Below, in pieces: positions 1 to 11,290 of a stretch of DNA of 64,000 bases. Within the stretch, counting starts at the first letter, position 1, and every line of letters begins with the position of its first letter. The notes below the pieces were generated by a model. That model did no database searches. It was not told the DNA's origin and saw only the letters and a program-made list of their open reading frames with translations. This DNA is from Paenibacillus sp. PvR098 (lineage in GTDB: Bacteria > Bacillota > Bacilli > Paenibacillales > NBRC-103111): the NCBI RefSeq assembly GCF_017833255.1, contig NZ_JAFIBU010000001.1, positions 4,107,501-4,171,500 of the forward strand. Direction: 5' to 3'. Both the position numbers and the translations under genes were made by a program.

Positions 1-180
<180 letters not shown>

Positions 181-282
181 TGGAGTCCATGTCGTCTGTA
201 GGGCGACGGACAAATCTGCAGCGAAAGCTGCATCACACTCACTCGTTGTCAGTTTTGAAAGGCGCAATGCCTTTCAGATTCG

Positions 283-399
283 TTTGGTGATGATGGCGGA
301 AGGGAACCACGCGTACCCATACCGAACACGGCCGTTAAGCCTTCCAGCGTCGATGGTACTTGGACCGCAGGGTCCTGGGAGAGTAGAACGTCGCCAAGC
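283..399 (+). rRNA. rrf: 5S ribosomal RNA, copy 1, inside the 16S-23S spacer
   Basis: A complete 117-nt 5S gene running from TTTGGTGATG to CGCCAAGC, with the conserved CCATACCGAACACG loop. It lies between 16S and tRNA-Ile, not only after 23S, which is unusual for a bacterial rrn operon. It differs from the second copy at two adjacent bases (GC at 331-332 against AA at 3747-3748). Confidence 0.95.
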
Positions 400-435
400 G
401 AATCCATCTTGTTTGGATTTTTAAAATGAATATGA

Positions 436-514
<79 letters not shown>

Positions 515-533
515 TAAACTTCATAAACGATAT

Positions 534-609
534 GGGGCCATAGCTCAGCTGGGAGAGCGCCTGCCTTGCAAGCAGGAGGTCAGCGGTTCGATCCCGCTTG
601 GCTCCACCA
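534..609 (+). tRNA. tRNA-Ala (TGC), spacer tRNA
   Basis: 76 nt with encoded CCA; the anticodon stem-loop CTTGCAAG gives TGC. It follows tRNA-Ile in the spacer. Confidence 0.97.
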
Positions 610-716
610 TGAATATGTTTGTTCCTTGAAAACTGGATATCGAAACAAAGTAACAATGCTGAATCATCCTTAGATCTTTGATCTATAACTACGCTAAGAC
701 TTCATGTCGAAGCATT

Positions 717-3637
<2,921 letters not shown>

Positions 3638-3698
3638 AATACATGAACTTCAGCATGCTTTGTTTCGATCCAGTTTTCAGGGCGCAAACCTGAATATG

Positions 3699-3815
3699 TT
3701 TGGTGATGATGGCGGAAGGGAACCACGCGTACCCATACCGAACACGAACGTTAAGCCTTCCAGCGTCGATGGTACTTGGACCGCAGGGTCCTGGGAGAGT
3801 AGAACGTCGCCAAGC
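3699..3815 (+). rRNA. rrf: 5S ribosomal RNA, copy 2, after 23S
   Basis: A complete 117-nt 5S gene in the normal position. It is identical to copy 1 except for AA at 3747-3748. The bases before it (CAGGGCGCAAACCTGAAT) resemble those before copy 1, as expected if copy 1 arose by duplication of this end of an rrn operon. Confidence 0.95.
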
Positions 3816-3820
3816 ATTAT

Positions 3821-3896
3821 TCCCTGATAGCTCAGTTGGTAGAGCACTCGACTGTTAATCGAGTTGTCACAGGTTCGAGTCCTGTTCGGGGAGCCA
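3821..3896 (+). tRNA. tRNA-Asn (GTT)
   Basis: 76 nt; acceptor TCCCTGA/TCGGGGA, anticodon GTT in CTGTTAATC, discriminator G and encoded CCA. First of the 17-tRNA block after the rRNA genes. Confidence 0.96.
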
Positions 3897-3900
3897 TTTT

Positions 3901-3989
3901 GGAGAGGTGTCCGAGCTGGCCGAAGGAGCACGATTGGAAATCGTGTAGGCGTCACAAGCGTCTCGAGGGTTCGAATCCCTCTCTCTCCG
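3901..3989 (+). tRNA. tRNA-Ser (GGA)
   Basis: A class II tRNA of 89 nt with a long variable arm (GTCACAAGC region) and anticodon GGA. No CCA is encoded: the sequence continues TAG, so CCA must be added after transcription. Confidence 0.95.
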
Positions 3990-4005
3990 TAGAGTTTTTT
4001 AGTAA

Positions 4006-4080
4006 GGCCCGTTGGTCAAGGGGTTAAGACACCTCCCTTTCACGGAGGTAACAGGGGTTCGAATCCCCTACGGGTCACCA
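4006..4080 (+). tRNA. tRNA-Glu (TTC)
   Basis: 75 nt with encoded CCA; anticodon TTC in CCTTTCACGG, T-loop GGTTCGAATCC. Confidence 0.96.
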
Positions 4081-4097
4081 TTATATTTAAATCCCAT

Positions 4098-4173
4098 GGA
4101 GGCTTAGCTCAGCTGGGAGAGCATCTGCCTTACAAGCAGAGGGTCGGCGGTTCGATCCCGTCAGCCTCCACCA
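4098..4173 (+). tRNA. tRNA-Val (TAC)
   Basis: 76 nt with encoded CCA; acceptor GGAGGCT/AGCCTCC and anticodon TAC in CTTACAAG. Confidence 0.96.
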
Positions 4174-4188
4174 TAGAAGACTTACTGA

Positions 4189-4268
<80 letters not shown>

Positions 4269-4316
4269 AAGATTTTTCGAAGATACTAACTCACTTCGAA
4301 AATATCTGTTATGTGT

Positions 4317-4393
4317 GGAGCCGTGGTGTAGAGGCCTAACATGCCTGCCTGTCACGCAGGAGACCGCGGGTTCGAATCCCGTCGGCTCCGCCA
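4317..4393 (+). tRNA. tRNA-Asp (GTC)
   Basis: 77 nt with encoded CCA; acceptor GGAGCCG/CGGCTCC, anticodon GTC in CTGTCACG. Confidence 0.96.
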
Positions 4394-4442
4394 TTTATCT
4401 TTTAGATTGGTTTACAAGCAATATAAAATGTATTATAATTAT

Positions 4443-4518
<76 letters not shown>

Positions 4519-4525
4519 TGATTAT

Positions 4526-4601
<76 letters not shown>

Positions 4602-4616
4602 GTTACAATTTCATAT

Positions 4617-4702
4617 GGAGGCTTAGCGAAGTGGCCAAACGCAGCAGACTGTAAATCTGTTCTCGTCCGAGTTCGGTGGTTCGAATCCATCAGCCTCCAC
4701 CA
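4617..4702 (+). tRNA. tRNA-Tyr (GTA)
   Basis: A class II tRNA of 86 nt with a long variable arm; anticodon GTA in CTGTAAATC, encoded CCA. Confidence 0.96.
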
Positions 4703-4710
4703 GTTTTTAT

Positions 4711-4784
4711 AGGGGCATAGTTTAAAGGTAGAACAAAGGTCTCCAAAACCTTTGGTGTGGGTTCGATTCCTGCTGCCCCTGCCA
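4711..4784 (+). tRNA. tRNA-Trp (CCA)
   Basis: 74 nt; anticodon CCA in CTCCAAAAC, acceptor AGGGGCA/TGCCCCT, 3' CCA encoded. Confidence 0.96.
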
Positions 4785-4802
4785 ATTTTCACATTTCAAT
4801 AT

Positions 4803-4879
4803 GGCGGTCGTGGCGAAGTGGTTAACGCATCGGTTTGTGGATCCGACATTCGAGGGTTCAATTCCCTTCGATCGCCCCA
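4803..4879 (+). tRNA. tRNA-His (GTG)
   Basis: Anticodon GTG in TTGTGGATC. The extra 5' G (-1) pairs with the C before the encoded CCA, the identity mark of tRNA-His. Confidence 0.95.
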
Positions 4880-4895
4880 TTATTTTTCTGAATAT

Positions 4896-4967
4896 TGGGG
4901 ATTAGCCAAGCGGTAAGGCAACGGACTTTGACTCCGTCATGCCTAGGTTCGAATCCTAGATCCCCAG
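4896..4967 (+). tRNA. tRNA-Gln (TTG)
   Basis: 72 nt; acceptor TGGGGAT/ATCCCCA, anticodon TTG in CTTTGAC. The 3' CCA is not encoded (GTAA follows). Confidence 0.95.
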
Positions 4968-5018
4968 TAATGGATCCCTGGGGGATTATTTTTCATCATG
5001 GGTCCGATTAAAAAATAT

Positions 5019-5093
5019 GCGGAAGTGGCTCAGGGGTAGAGCATCGCCTTGCCAAGGCGAGGGTCGCGGGTTCGAATCCCGTCTTCCGCTCCA
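5019..5093 (+). tRNA. tRNA-Gly (GCC)
   Basis: 75 nt with encoded CCA; anticodon GCC in CTTGCCAAG. Confidence 0.96.
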
Positions 5094-5099
5094 TAATAT

Positions 5100-5173
5100 G
5101 GCGCCATAGCCAAGTGGTAAGGCAGAGCTCTGCAAAAGCTTTACCCCCAGTTCGAGTCTGGGTGGCGCCTCCA
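5100..5173 (+). tRNA. tRNA-Cys (GCA)
   Basis: 74 nt with encoded CCA; anticodon GCA in CTGCAAAAG. Confidence 0.95.
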
Positions 5174-5181
5174 ACTCTCTT

Positions 5182-5270
5182 GCCGGAGTGGCGGAATCGG
5201 CAGACGCACAGGACTTAAAATCCTGCGGTAGGTGACTACCGTACCAGTTCAAGTCTGGTCTTCGGCACCA
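5182..5270 (+). tRNA. tRNA-Leu (TAA)
   Basis: 89 nt, class II variable arm, anticodon TAA in CTTAAAATC, encoded CCA. Confidence 0.96.
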
Positions 5271-5287
5271 CTCCAAAAAATGAATAT

Positions 5288-5361
5288 GTGCCCTTAGCTC
5301 AGCTGGATAGAGCGTTTGACTACGAATCAAAAGGCCGGGAGTTCGAATCTCTCAGGGCACG
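5288..5361 (+). tRNA. tRNA-Arg (ACG)
   Basis: 74 nt; acceptor GTGCCCT/AGGGCAC, anticodon ACG in CTACGAATC. No encoded CCA. Confidence 0.95.
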
Positions 5362-5376
5362 TAAGTATTTTAACAT

Positions 5377-5456
5377 GCCGGTATGGCGGAATTGGCAGAC
5401 GCGCGCGACTCAAAATCGTGAGGGAAACCGTGGGGGTTCAAGTCCCTCTACCGGCA
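5377..5456 (+). tRNA. tRNA-Leu (CAA)
   Basis: 80 nt, class II; acceptor GCCGGTA/TACCGGC, anticodon CAA in CTCAAAATC. No encoded CCA. Last tRNA of the block. Confidence 0.94.
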
Positions 5457-5464
5457 TAAAAATT

Positions 5465-5506
5465 AAAATCCTAGAAAGCATAGTATATGCTCTCTAGGAT
5501 TTTTTT
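5465..5506 (+). terminator. Terminator of the rRNA/tRNA operon, probably bidirectional
   Basis: AAAATCCTAGA pairs with TCTAGGATTTT around a small AGCATAGTATATGCT inner hairpin, followed by a T run. The A run on the other strand lets it also end the convergent deacetylase gene. Confidence 0.85.
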
Positions 5507-5519
5507 GTCTGCAGTTTGC

Positions 5520-6533
5520 TTATTTTATTTGCTTGGATACTTGGAGCATCTCAGGCAAAGTGACGAGCTTATACCCTCGAGACTGCAGTGTCTGTATGAC
5601 TGTCGGTAGTGCCTCCACTGTTCCACTCAAGTTTTGCCCCGGTCCGCCGCCGGTATGCTGGAGAACAATGGAGCCTGTTTTCACATGGTTTAAAATATTG
5701 TTAGTGACTTGATCTCGTTTGATTTGCTTCCAATCTTGGGAATCAACATTCCAATTGACGATACGAAAGCCTTGTTGGGAAGCCCACAACAACTGATTTT
5801 CGCTAATTTCTCCATAGGGCGGTCGAATTAGTCTGGGAGTGTATCCGATTAATGACTTCAAAGTTTTTTGTGTTTGCAGAACCTGGGCTTTGAACTTTTC
5901 ATCAGTTAATTTAGTGAACAGCTTATGATCATAAGAATGGTTCCCGATCACGTGGCCTTCTCGTACGATTCGCTTAACGATTTCCGGATACTTCTCTGCT
6001 TGTGACCCTATAAGAAAGAATGTGGCACGGACGTTATATTGCTTGAGCACATCCAGTACTTGAGGAGTAAACTGTGTATCTGGCGAATCATCGAAAGTGA
6101 GTGCAACCTGTTTCAAGCTCCCCCGTCCTTTAAGCAGTAAAAGGTCTGGGTATTTTTCAACCAATTGGGACAACGTTAAGGCTTTATTCCGGCTGGTTGT
6201 CTCCTTGGCTGGTTTCTCCGGGGCTGGAGAATCTTTCTTTACCTTTACTTTAGGAGCTAACTTGGGCTTAGATGGAGAGGGAGCTGCTGGTTTTTCCGAT
6301 ACGGCAGCTGGTTGTTGTGAAGCCGCTGGAGGGGGCTGTTCCTCGGTTGAATGTTGGCTCTTTGGTTCTTGTGGTTCCGGAAATGGTTCCCGTTCGGGAA
6401 ACTGAAATGTTTGATACGACTGAGGTACGTTGGAGTTGGGCAGATTCGGATTGGAATTAGCAGCAGTACAGGAAGTAAATAGCATACAAAAAATCAAAGC
6501 ATAGAAAAAAGCCGCAATCGGACGTCGATACAT
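5520..6533 (-). CDS. Polysaccharide deacetylase (NodB homology) lipoprotein
   Basis: A probable carbohydrate esterase family 4 enzyme removing N-acetyl (or related) groups from cell-wall glycans at the outer membrane face. The start at 6533 (MYRRPIA) has GGAGG seven bases upstream; an upstream ATG seven codons earlier overlaps that site. The N-terminus is a signal peptide with a near-lipobox (LFTSC), then a Pro/Lys/Ser-rich linker to about residue 130. The NodB domain has all motifs: TFDDSPD (metal Asp), HSYDH (metal His pair), RPPYGE, DSQDW and LQHTGGG. Target (peptidoglycan or other glycan) cannot be read from sequence. Convergent with the tRNA block. Confidence 0.9.
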   Translation of the reverse strand: MYRRPIAAFFYALIFCMLFTSCTAANSNPNLPNSNVPQSYQTFQFPEREPFPEPQEPKSQHSTEEQPPPAASQQPAAVSEKPAAPSPSKPKLAPKVKVKKDSPAPEKPAKETTSRNKALTLSQLVEKYPDLLLLKGRGSLKQVALTFDDSPDTQFTPQVLDVLKQYNVRATFFLIGSQAEKYPEIVKRIVREGHVIGNHSYDHKLFTKLTDEKFKAQVLQTQKTLKSLIGYTPRLIRPPYGEISENQLLWASQQGFRIVNWNVDSQDWKQIKRDQVTNNILNHVKTGSIVLQHTGGGPGQNLSGTVEALPTVIQTLQSRGYKLVTLPEMLQVSKQIK

Positions 6534-6659
6534 AAAGGTTCCTCCCTCATCCACTGACTGAACTAATAGTCCTTTTAGTTTTGGATAAGGGGAGAGGATT
6601 TATCCCTTTATGAACAATGTGCCGTGCGGCTATAATATATTACGATTAGAGGGAAGTAC

Positions 6660-7478
6660 TTAGCCTAACAACGCGCCTTCCCAGATCATTTTGATGGCTA
6701 CGCAAACGAAAGTAACACGAAGCACCCAGAGAAGCTTTTTGCTGCTAAGACGGCTTGCAATCACAGCTCCTAACCAGCCTCCGAGAATGGCGGTCGGGGC
6801 TAATCCGAGTACCATCCATAAATCCACTTCTCCAAGAGCGAAGTGAGTAGTGGTTCCCATAATCGCAGATAGTAAAATAACGAACATGGATGTCGCGGTG
6901 GCTACATGGGGAGGATAGCGAAACAAAATGACCATGGCTGGTACAAGCAAGGCTCCCCCACCAACTCCAAACAACCCGGAAATGAATCCGACTGCCAAAC
7001 CAATTAGTAATAACGGCAGAACGTTGTATCCATATTGAAAGGTTTGGCCTTTCCCATCCGTATAAATTCGCTGCATTTTCCACTTGATATCAAACGGTCT
7101 GATATAGTCCCTAAGAATAAGGAGTACTGCCATAAACAACATAAATATTCCGAAGCCGAGCTGAAATGACTTGGCATTGACGTACTGCGTTGTGTACGAA
7201 CCAAGCATGGCTGCAGGACCGCAAGTGATGAAAAAGAGCCATCCGCTTTTAAAATCGACGCGCTTTTGTTTGAAAAAGGTAAGTGTAGAAGAAAGAGCCG
7301 TAAAAATGAGAACGGCTAACGAAGTCCCTACAGCGGTTGCAATCGAAATGGATTCGCCGATAAAATATGGTCCCAAATAAAACAGTGCAGGGACAATAAT
7401 AATACCGCCGCCGAGGCCAACCAAGCTTCCGAACGTGGCGGCAATCAATCCGACAGCGGTATAAAATAAAATACTCAT
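6660..7478 (-). CDS. TauE/SafE family sulfite/organosulfonate exporter-like membrane protein
   Basis: A membrane permease of about 272 residues with the family's two-fold repeat: the glycine-rich segments FGSLVGLGGGIIIVPAL near the N-terminus and FISGLFGVGGGALLVPA near residue 165 each begin a half. Eight or so hydrophobic segments are visible. The start at 7478 (MSILFY) is preferred because AAGAAGGA lies eight bases upstream; an in-frame ATG six codons earlier overlaps that site. The substrate is unknown; the family moves sulfite, sulfoacetate and related anions. A second TauE gene lies in the persulfide cluster at 56.9 kb. Confidence 0.85.
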   Translation of the reverse strand: MSILFYTAVGLIAATFGSLVGLGGGIIIVPALFYLGPYFIGESISIATAVGTSLAVLIFTALSSTLTFFKQKRVDFKSGWLFFITCGPAAMLGSYTTQYVNAKSFQLGFGIFMLFMAVLLILRDYIRPFDIKWKMQRIYTDGKGQTFQYGYNVLPLLLIGLAVGFISGLFGVGGGALLVPAMVILFRYPPHVATATSMFVILLSAIMGTTTHFALGEVDLWMVLGLAPTAILGGWLGAVIASRLSSKKLLWVLRVTFVCVAIKMIWEGALLG

Positions 7479-7554
7479 CTGGTTTCCTTCTTCCATGTAT
7501 TTTTAGTCTACGTAAATAGTAACACAGGGAAGAAAGAAATCAATCGGCCTATGG

Positions 7555-8523
7555 TTAAGTTTCTTGAAGTAATTGTTTATTTGGCAAGTAATGGCTCGAT
7601 TGGATGAATCGTATGGTACGGGTCTTGGCACGCATGACGATCGAATGGGTCTCCGCTCGCATGTTAGGCATATAGCGGATGCCGCTCAAAAACTCACCTG
7701 GGGTAATGCCGGTAGCTGCGAAGATAACATCCTCGGTTCCAACCATATCGTCCATCGTTAATATTTTATGAGGATCTGTAATCCCCATGGCAATACAACG
7801 TTCATATTCTTCATCGTCCGCCGGCAGCAGTCTGCCTAGCAGCTCACCGCCCAAGCAGCGCAGCGCTGCGGCTGCCAGTACCCCTTCAGGGGCTCCGCCC
7901 GAGCCTACGTACATGTCGATACCTGATTCGGACAAAGCAGGAGCCATGGCCCCGGCTACATCGCCGTCACTTAAAAATTTAATCCGTACGCCTACACGGC
8001 GCAAGGTTTCGATCCGTTCGCGATGACGTTCACGGTCAAGAATCATAATGGTCAAATTGCTCAGCGGTTTACCGAGCACCTCTGCAGCACGTTTCAGTGT
8101 TGTCTCCAGTGGGTCTGTCAAGCTTAGTTGGCCTGCAAGTTCAGGTCCTACTGCCAATTTCTCCATGTACATATCCGGCGCATGCAGTAGATTTCCTTTG
8201 CCTGCGATAGCGATAACCGCCAGGGCATTGTTGAGCCCTTTGGCTACAAGCTCGGTACCTTCAAGCGGATCGACAGCTACGTCAACCTCAGGCCCTTGCC
8301 CGTTGCCTACTTGTTCCCCGATATAAAGCATCGGTGCTTCGTCCATTTCGCCTTCGCCTATAACAACGGTTCCCCGTATGGATACAGAATCGAACATGGC
8401 GCGCATCGCTGTAGTTGCTGCTCCGTCTGCCTGATTTTTGTCACCCCGGCCCATCCATTTTGCGGCCGATAATGCGGCGAGTTCCGTTACTCGAACAATT
8501 TCGAGCGCCAATTCTCTTTCCAT
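7555..8523 (-). CDS. glpX: Class II fructose-1,6-bisphosphatase GlpX
   Basis: Hydrolyses fructose 1,6-bisphosphate to fructose 6-phosphate in gluconeogenesis. The 322-residue length is usual. Diagnostic motifs are GRGDKNQADGAA near residue 25, the metal-binding GEGEMDEAPM near residue 57 and DPLEGT near residue 87. GGGAGG precedes the ATG. It is divergent from ccpN, the repressor of gluconeogenic genes, so the 230-bp gap is a natural place for shared control, though no operator was identified with confidence. Confidence 0.93.
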   Translation of the reverse strand: MERELALEIVRVTELAALSAAKWMGRGDKNQADGAATTAMRAMFDSVSIRGTVVIGEGEMDEAPMLYIGEQVGNGQGPEVDVAVDPLEGTELVAKGLNNALAVIAIAGKGNLLHAPDMYMEKLAVGPELAGQLSLTDPLETTLKRAAEVLGKPLSNLTIMILDRERHRERIETLRRVGVRIKFLSDGDVAGAMAPALSESGIDMYVGSGGAPEGVLAAAALRCLGGELLGRLLPADDEEYERCIAMGITDPHKILTMDDMVGTEDVIFAATGITPGEFLSGIRYMPNMRAETHSIVMRAKTRTIRFIQSSHYLPNKQLLQET

Positions 8524-8754
8524 CCTGTTCGCGCCTCCCTATAATCTTGGTGTTCATTTAGAATTGTATATAGTATAATTAATTATTAAATAATGCGCAA
8601 TAAATAAAGTGATTTTGCTTAAAAAGTACACTATAATACTTACAGATAAATAAACCGAAATACGGTTCTATGAGTTTTTAAGCATTTTTGGTACAATTGG
8701 AAAGGAATCAAGCGGCAGACAGAAGAGGCTGCTTTAAGGTGAGGAGGGACGGTC

Positions 8755-9402
8755 ATCGAACTGAGTGCGCGCCAACTACAGATCGTAGAACTGGTAAAAG
8801 CAAATGCGCCGATTACAGGCGAACAGATAGCGGAAATGCTTGGCTTAAGCCGCCCAACGTTAAGATCGGATTTGGCGTTGCTCGTGATGCTGGGCCTCGT
8901 AGATGCCAAACCGAAGGTGGGGTATACACCGGGCTCGTCTATGTCTCCAGGTTCCCAAGCATCGCGAAAGCTGCTTAATATGAAAGTGAAAGAAGTGCAG
9001 GCGCTTCCTGTCGTTGTGAAGGAAAATGCATCCGTAGGCGACGCTGTGGTTTCACTTTTTATGGAAAATGTGGGCAGCTTGATCGTGGTAGATGATGATG
9101 GATGCTTATCCGGTATTATTTCACGCAAAGATTTGCTCAAATTTACGTTTGGCAATACGAATGCCGCCACAATGCCTGTCAGCATGGTGATGACGCGGGA
9201 GCCCAATGTTATCCATATATCGCCGGACGAATCGGTGATCGATGCGGCTAAAAAAATGATTCATCACCAAGTGGACAGTTTGCCGGTGGTTATTCAATCC
9301 AAGCTCGAGTCGGCAGGCGGTCTTCCCCGCTGGGACGTGGTCGGAAGGGTAACCAAGACGATTATGACGAAAATTTTGCTGGATATAGCAGTAGGCCATT
9401 AA
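8755..9402 (+). CDS. ccpN: CcpN-like repressor of gluconeogenesis (HTH + two CBS domains), apparent ATC start
   Basis: A regulator of about 216 residues. The N-terminal winged HTH reads ITGEQIAEMLGLSRPTLRSD, followed by two CBS domains (about residues 80-135 and 145-215) that sense nucleotides in B. subtilis CcpN. No ATG, GTG or TTG lies in frame between the upstream stop (TGA at 8740-8742) and residue 28, yet homology begins at IELSARQ. AGGAGGG at 8742-8748 sits six bases before ATC at 8755, the codon for that Ile, so ATC is the best start; CTG at 8761 is the alternative. An ATG at 8836 would cut off half the HTH. It is followed 31 bp later by its usual partner. Confidence 0.85.
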   Translation: MELSARQLQIVELVKANAPITGEQIAEMLGLSRPTLRSDLALLVMLGLVDAKPKVGYTPGSSMSPGSQASRKLLNMKVKEVQALPVVVKENASVGDAVVSLFMENVGSLIVVDDDGCLSGIISRKDLLKFTFGNTNAATMPVSMVMTREPNVIHISPDESVIDAAKKMIHHQVDSLPVVIQSKLESAGGLPRWDVVGRVTKTIMTKILLDIAVGH

Positions 9403-9433
9403 GGACTTCGCGGTTAAAAGGAGAAGGAACCGG

Positions 9434-10240
9434 ATGAGTGAAGATCAGTCGTATGAAATTACAGTATGCTCCGACTCTGTCGGAGAAACGGCCGAAGCAG
9501 TCGTGAGAGCGACGATTCGACAGTTTGACGCCCATCAGGTAAGAACGAAACGGATCGGCCACATTAAAAGCGAGGATGAAATCCGTTCAATCTTGGAGGA
9601 AGCAGCCGAAAGAGGCGGTTTTGTCGCATACACGCTTGTTCAGCCGGAGCTGAGGGAGACGATGAAGGAAGAAGCGATTCGTCTGGGTGTTCGTGCGGTA
9701 GATATTATGGGCCCGATGATGGAAGCATTCGTTGATACATTTAACGATGCGCCTAAGCGTAAGCCCGGTCTGCTCCATCTGATGGATGAAGATTATTTTC
9801 GGCGCGTGGAAGCCATTGAATTTGCCGTCAAGTGTGATGACGGGCGCGATACGAGTGCGCTTCTGAAGGCCCAGCTTGTACTGATCGGCGTGTCGCGTAC
9901 TTCCAAGACGCCGCTAAGTATTTTTCTGGCGCATAAGGGGATCAAGGTTTCCAATCTTCCGTTGGTTCCGGAGGTCAAAGCGCCGAAGGAACTGTTCTTG
10001 GTAGCGGGCAAGCGGATTGTCGGTCTCACAATGGATGCGGAGAAGCTCTACAAAATTCGTACGGAACGGTTGAAGGCGGTGGGGCTGCCATTCGGTGCAA
10101 AGTATGCGACCATGGAACGAATCGACGAGGAGCTCCGTTACGCCCAAGACTTAATGAAACAGGTAGGCTGTTTGGTCATTAATGTAACAGATAAAGCGAT
10201 TGAGGAAACAGCAGGTATTATTATGGGTTATTTACAATAA
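9434..10240 (+). CDS. ppsR: Pyruvate,phosphate dikinase regulatory protein (DUF299 kinase/pyrophosphorylase)
   Basis: The family is a bifunctional enzyme that phosphorylates PPDK or PEP synthase with ADP and reverses this with phosphate. Length is 268 residues. The opening ITVCSDSVGETAEAVVRA and the P-loop-like GVSRTSKTPLSIFLA near residue 153 are diagnostic. GGAGAAGGA lies nine bases before the ATG. It is in an operon with ccpN, the same pairing as ccpN-yqfL in B. subtilis, where the partner modulates CcpN output. Ended by the terminator at 10262. Confidence 0.92.
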   Translation: MSEDQSYEITVCSDSVGETAEAVVRATIRQFDAHQVRTKRIGHIKSEDEIRSILEEAAERGGFVAYTLVQPELRETMKEEAIRLGVRAVDIMGPMMEAFVDTFNDAPKRKPGLLHLMDEDYFRRVEAIEFAVKCDDGRDTSALLKAQLVLIGVSRTSKTPLSIFLAHKGIKVSNLPLVPEVKAPKELFLVAGKRIVGLTMDAEKLYKIRTERLKAVGLPFGAKYATMERIDEELRYAQDLMKQVGCLVINVTDKAIEETAGIIMGYLQ

Positions 10241-10261
10241 TTAAACGAAAACGATAAGAGA

Positions 10262-10292
10262 AAGCTTGGACCGGATGGCCCAGGCTTTTTTC
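10262..10292 (+). terminator. Rho-independent terminator after the ccpN operon
   Basis: AAGCTTGGACC pairs with GGCCCAGGCTT around GGAT (one mismatch), then a T run. Confidence 0.8.
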
Positions 10293-10425
10293 TTTTACGA
10301 TAATGGTCTCTGGAAAGCATTTGAAACTTGAGTGATGAGAGACTGTCAATCGTAGACATCTTGGCATCTTTGTCCTATAGTAAGGAAATGGACTGAGAAC
10401 GAAGATAAAGGCAGGTGCTTGCGCA

Positions 10426-11103
10426 ATGCAAGACGGGAGCCGGAGTGTGACAAAGAGGTCTGGTGTTATATTGGCCGGGGGGTTGAACCGGCGCATGGGC
10501 GGTCAGAGCAAGGCGCTTCTGAAGTACGAAGGACGGACGTTTCTGGCGAGGCAGTTGACCGAGCTCGGGAGTGCCTGCAGCGAGCTGATTCTAGTGACTC
10601 AGGAGCCTGAGCGGTATGAGGAAGAGCTAAGGACAGTCGACGTCGTCCACCACATTCGTGTTATTCCCGATCTGCAGCCCGGGAAGGGACCGTTAGCAGG
10701 GCTGCAAGCAGCCATGGGCGCGGCTGCAAACGACGAGCTATGGGTCGTCGGCTGCGACATGCCGTCGGTGAGCTCCAGAGCTGCCGAAGCGATGAGCAGA
10801 CTGCGGAGAGACTTGGATGGCGATGCGGTGATTGCACGGCTGCATGGACGCTTGCACCCGCTGCACGGCCTTTACCACCGCCGCTGCCTTCAGACGGTAG
10901 AGCGGCTGCTTGCTGAAGAAGACTACCGGATGATGCGTTTAATCGGTGAGCTTCATGTGCAGGAAGTGGACGATTCATTCTTTGAACGTCAAGGTATTCC
11001 TACTGATTTTACGAGAAACATCAACAATCCGGATGAGTATAATAAGCTATTGAATCTTGGAAGCCGTTATTTTTTATGGGATAATGATTCAAAACCGAAC
11101 TAG
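10426..11103 (+). CDS. mobA: Molybdenum cofactor guanylyltransferase MobA
   Basis: Transfers GMP from GTP to Mo-molybdopterin to form the guanine dinucleotide cofactor. The 225-residue protein has the nucleotidyltransferase signature GVILAGGLNRRMGGQSK at residues 12-28 and the metal-binding VVGCDMP near residue 107. The start has a modest AAAGGCAGGTG Shine-Dalgarno. moeA follows after 187 bp with no gene between them. Other cofactor genes are not in the window. Confidence 0.9.
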   Translation: MQDGSRSVTKRSGVILAGGLNRRMGGQSKALLKYEGRTFLARQLTELGSACSELILVTQEPERYEEELRTVDVVHHIRVIPDLQPGKGPLAGLQAAMGAAANDELWVVGCDMPSVSSRAAEAMSRLRRDLDGDAVIARLHGRLHPLHGLYHRRCLQTVERLLAEEDYRMMRLIGELHVQEVDDSFFERQGIPTDFTRNINNPDEYNKLLNLGSRYFLWDNDSKPN

Positions 11104-11290
11104 TGAATGTTATTGCTCCGACGAGTTCAATGGCCGTAAGACGATCGGCAGCGACAAAGCGCTGGGAAGACCTGTTCTTCCTTCGCTGGAAGAGCGGCCG
11201 TAAGCCATGAGATGGTCATAGCGCTCCAGAGCTAACAGCAGAGTTATACATCGAGTGTCAGACGCATTTCGCTAATTGGAGGGTATCATT

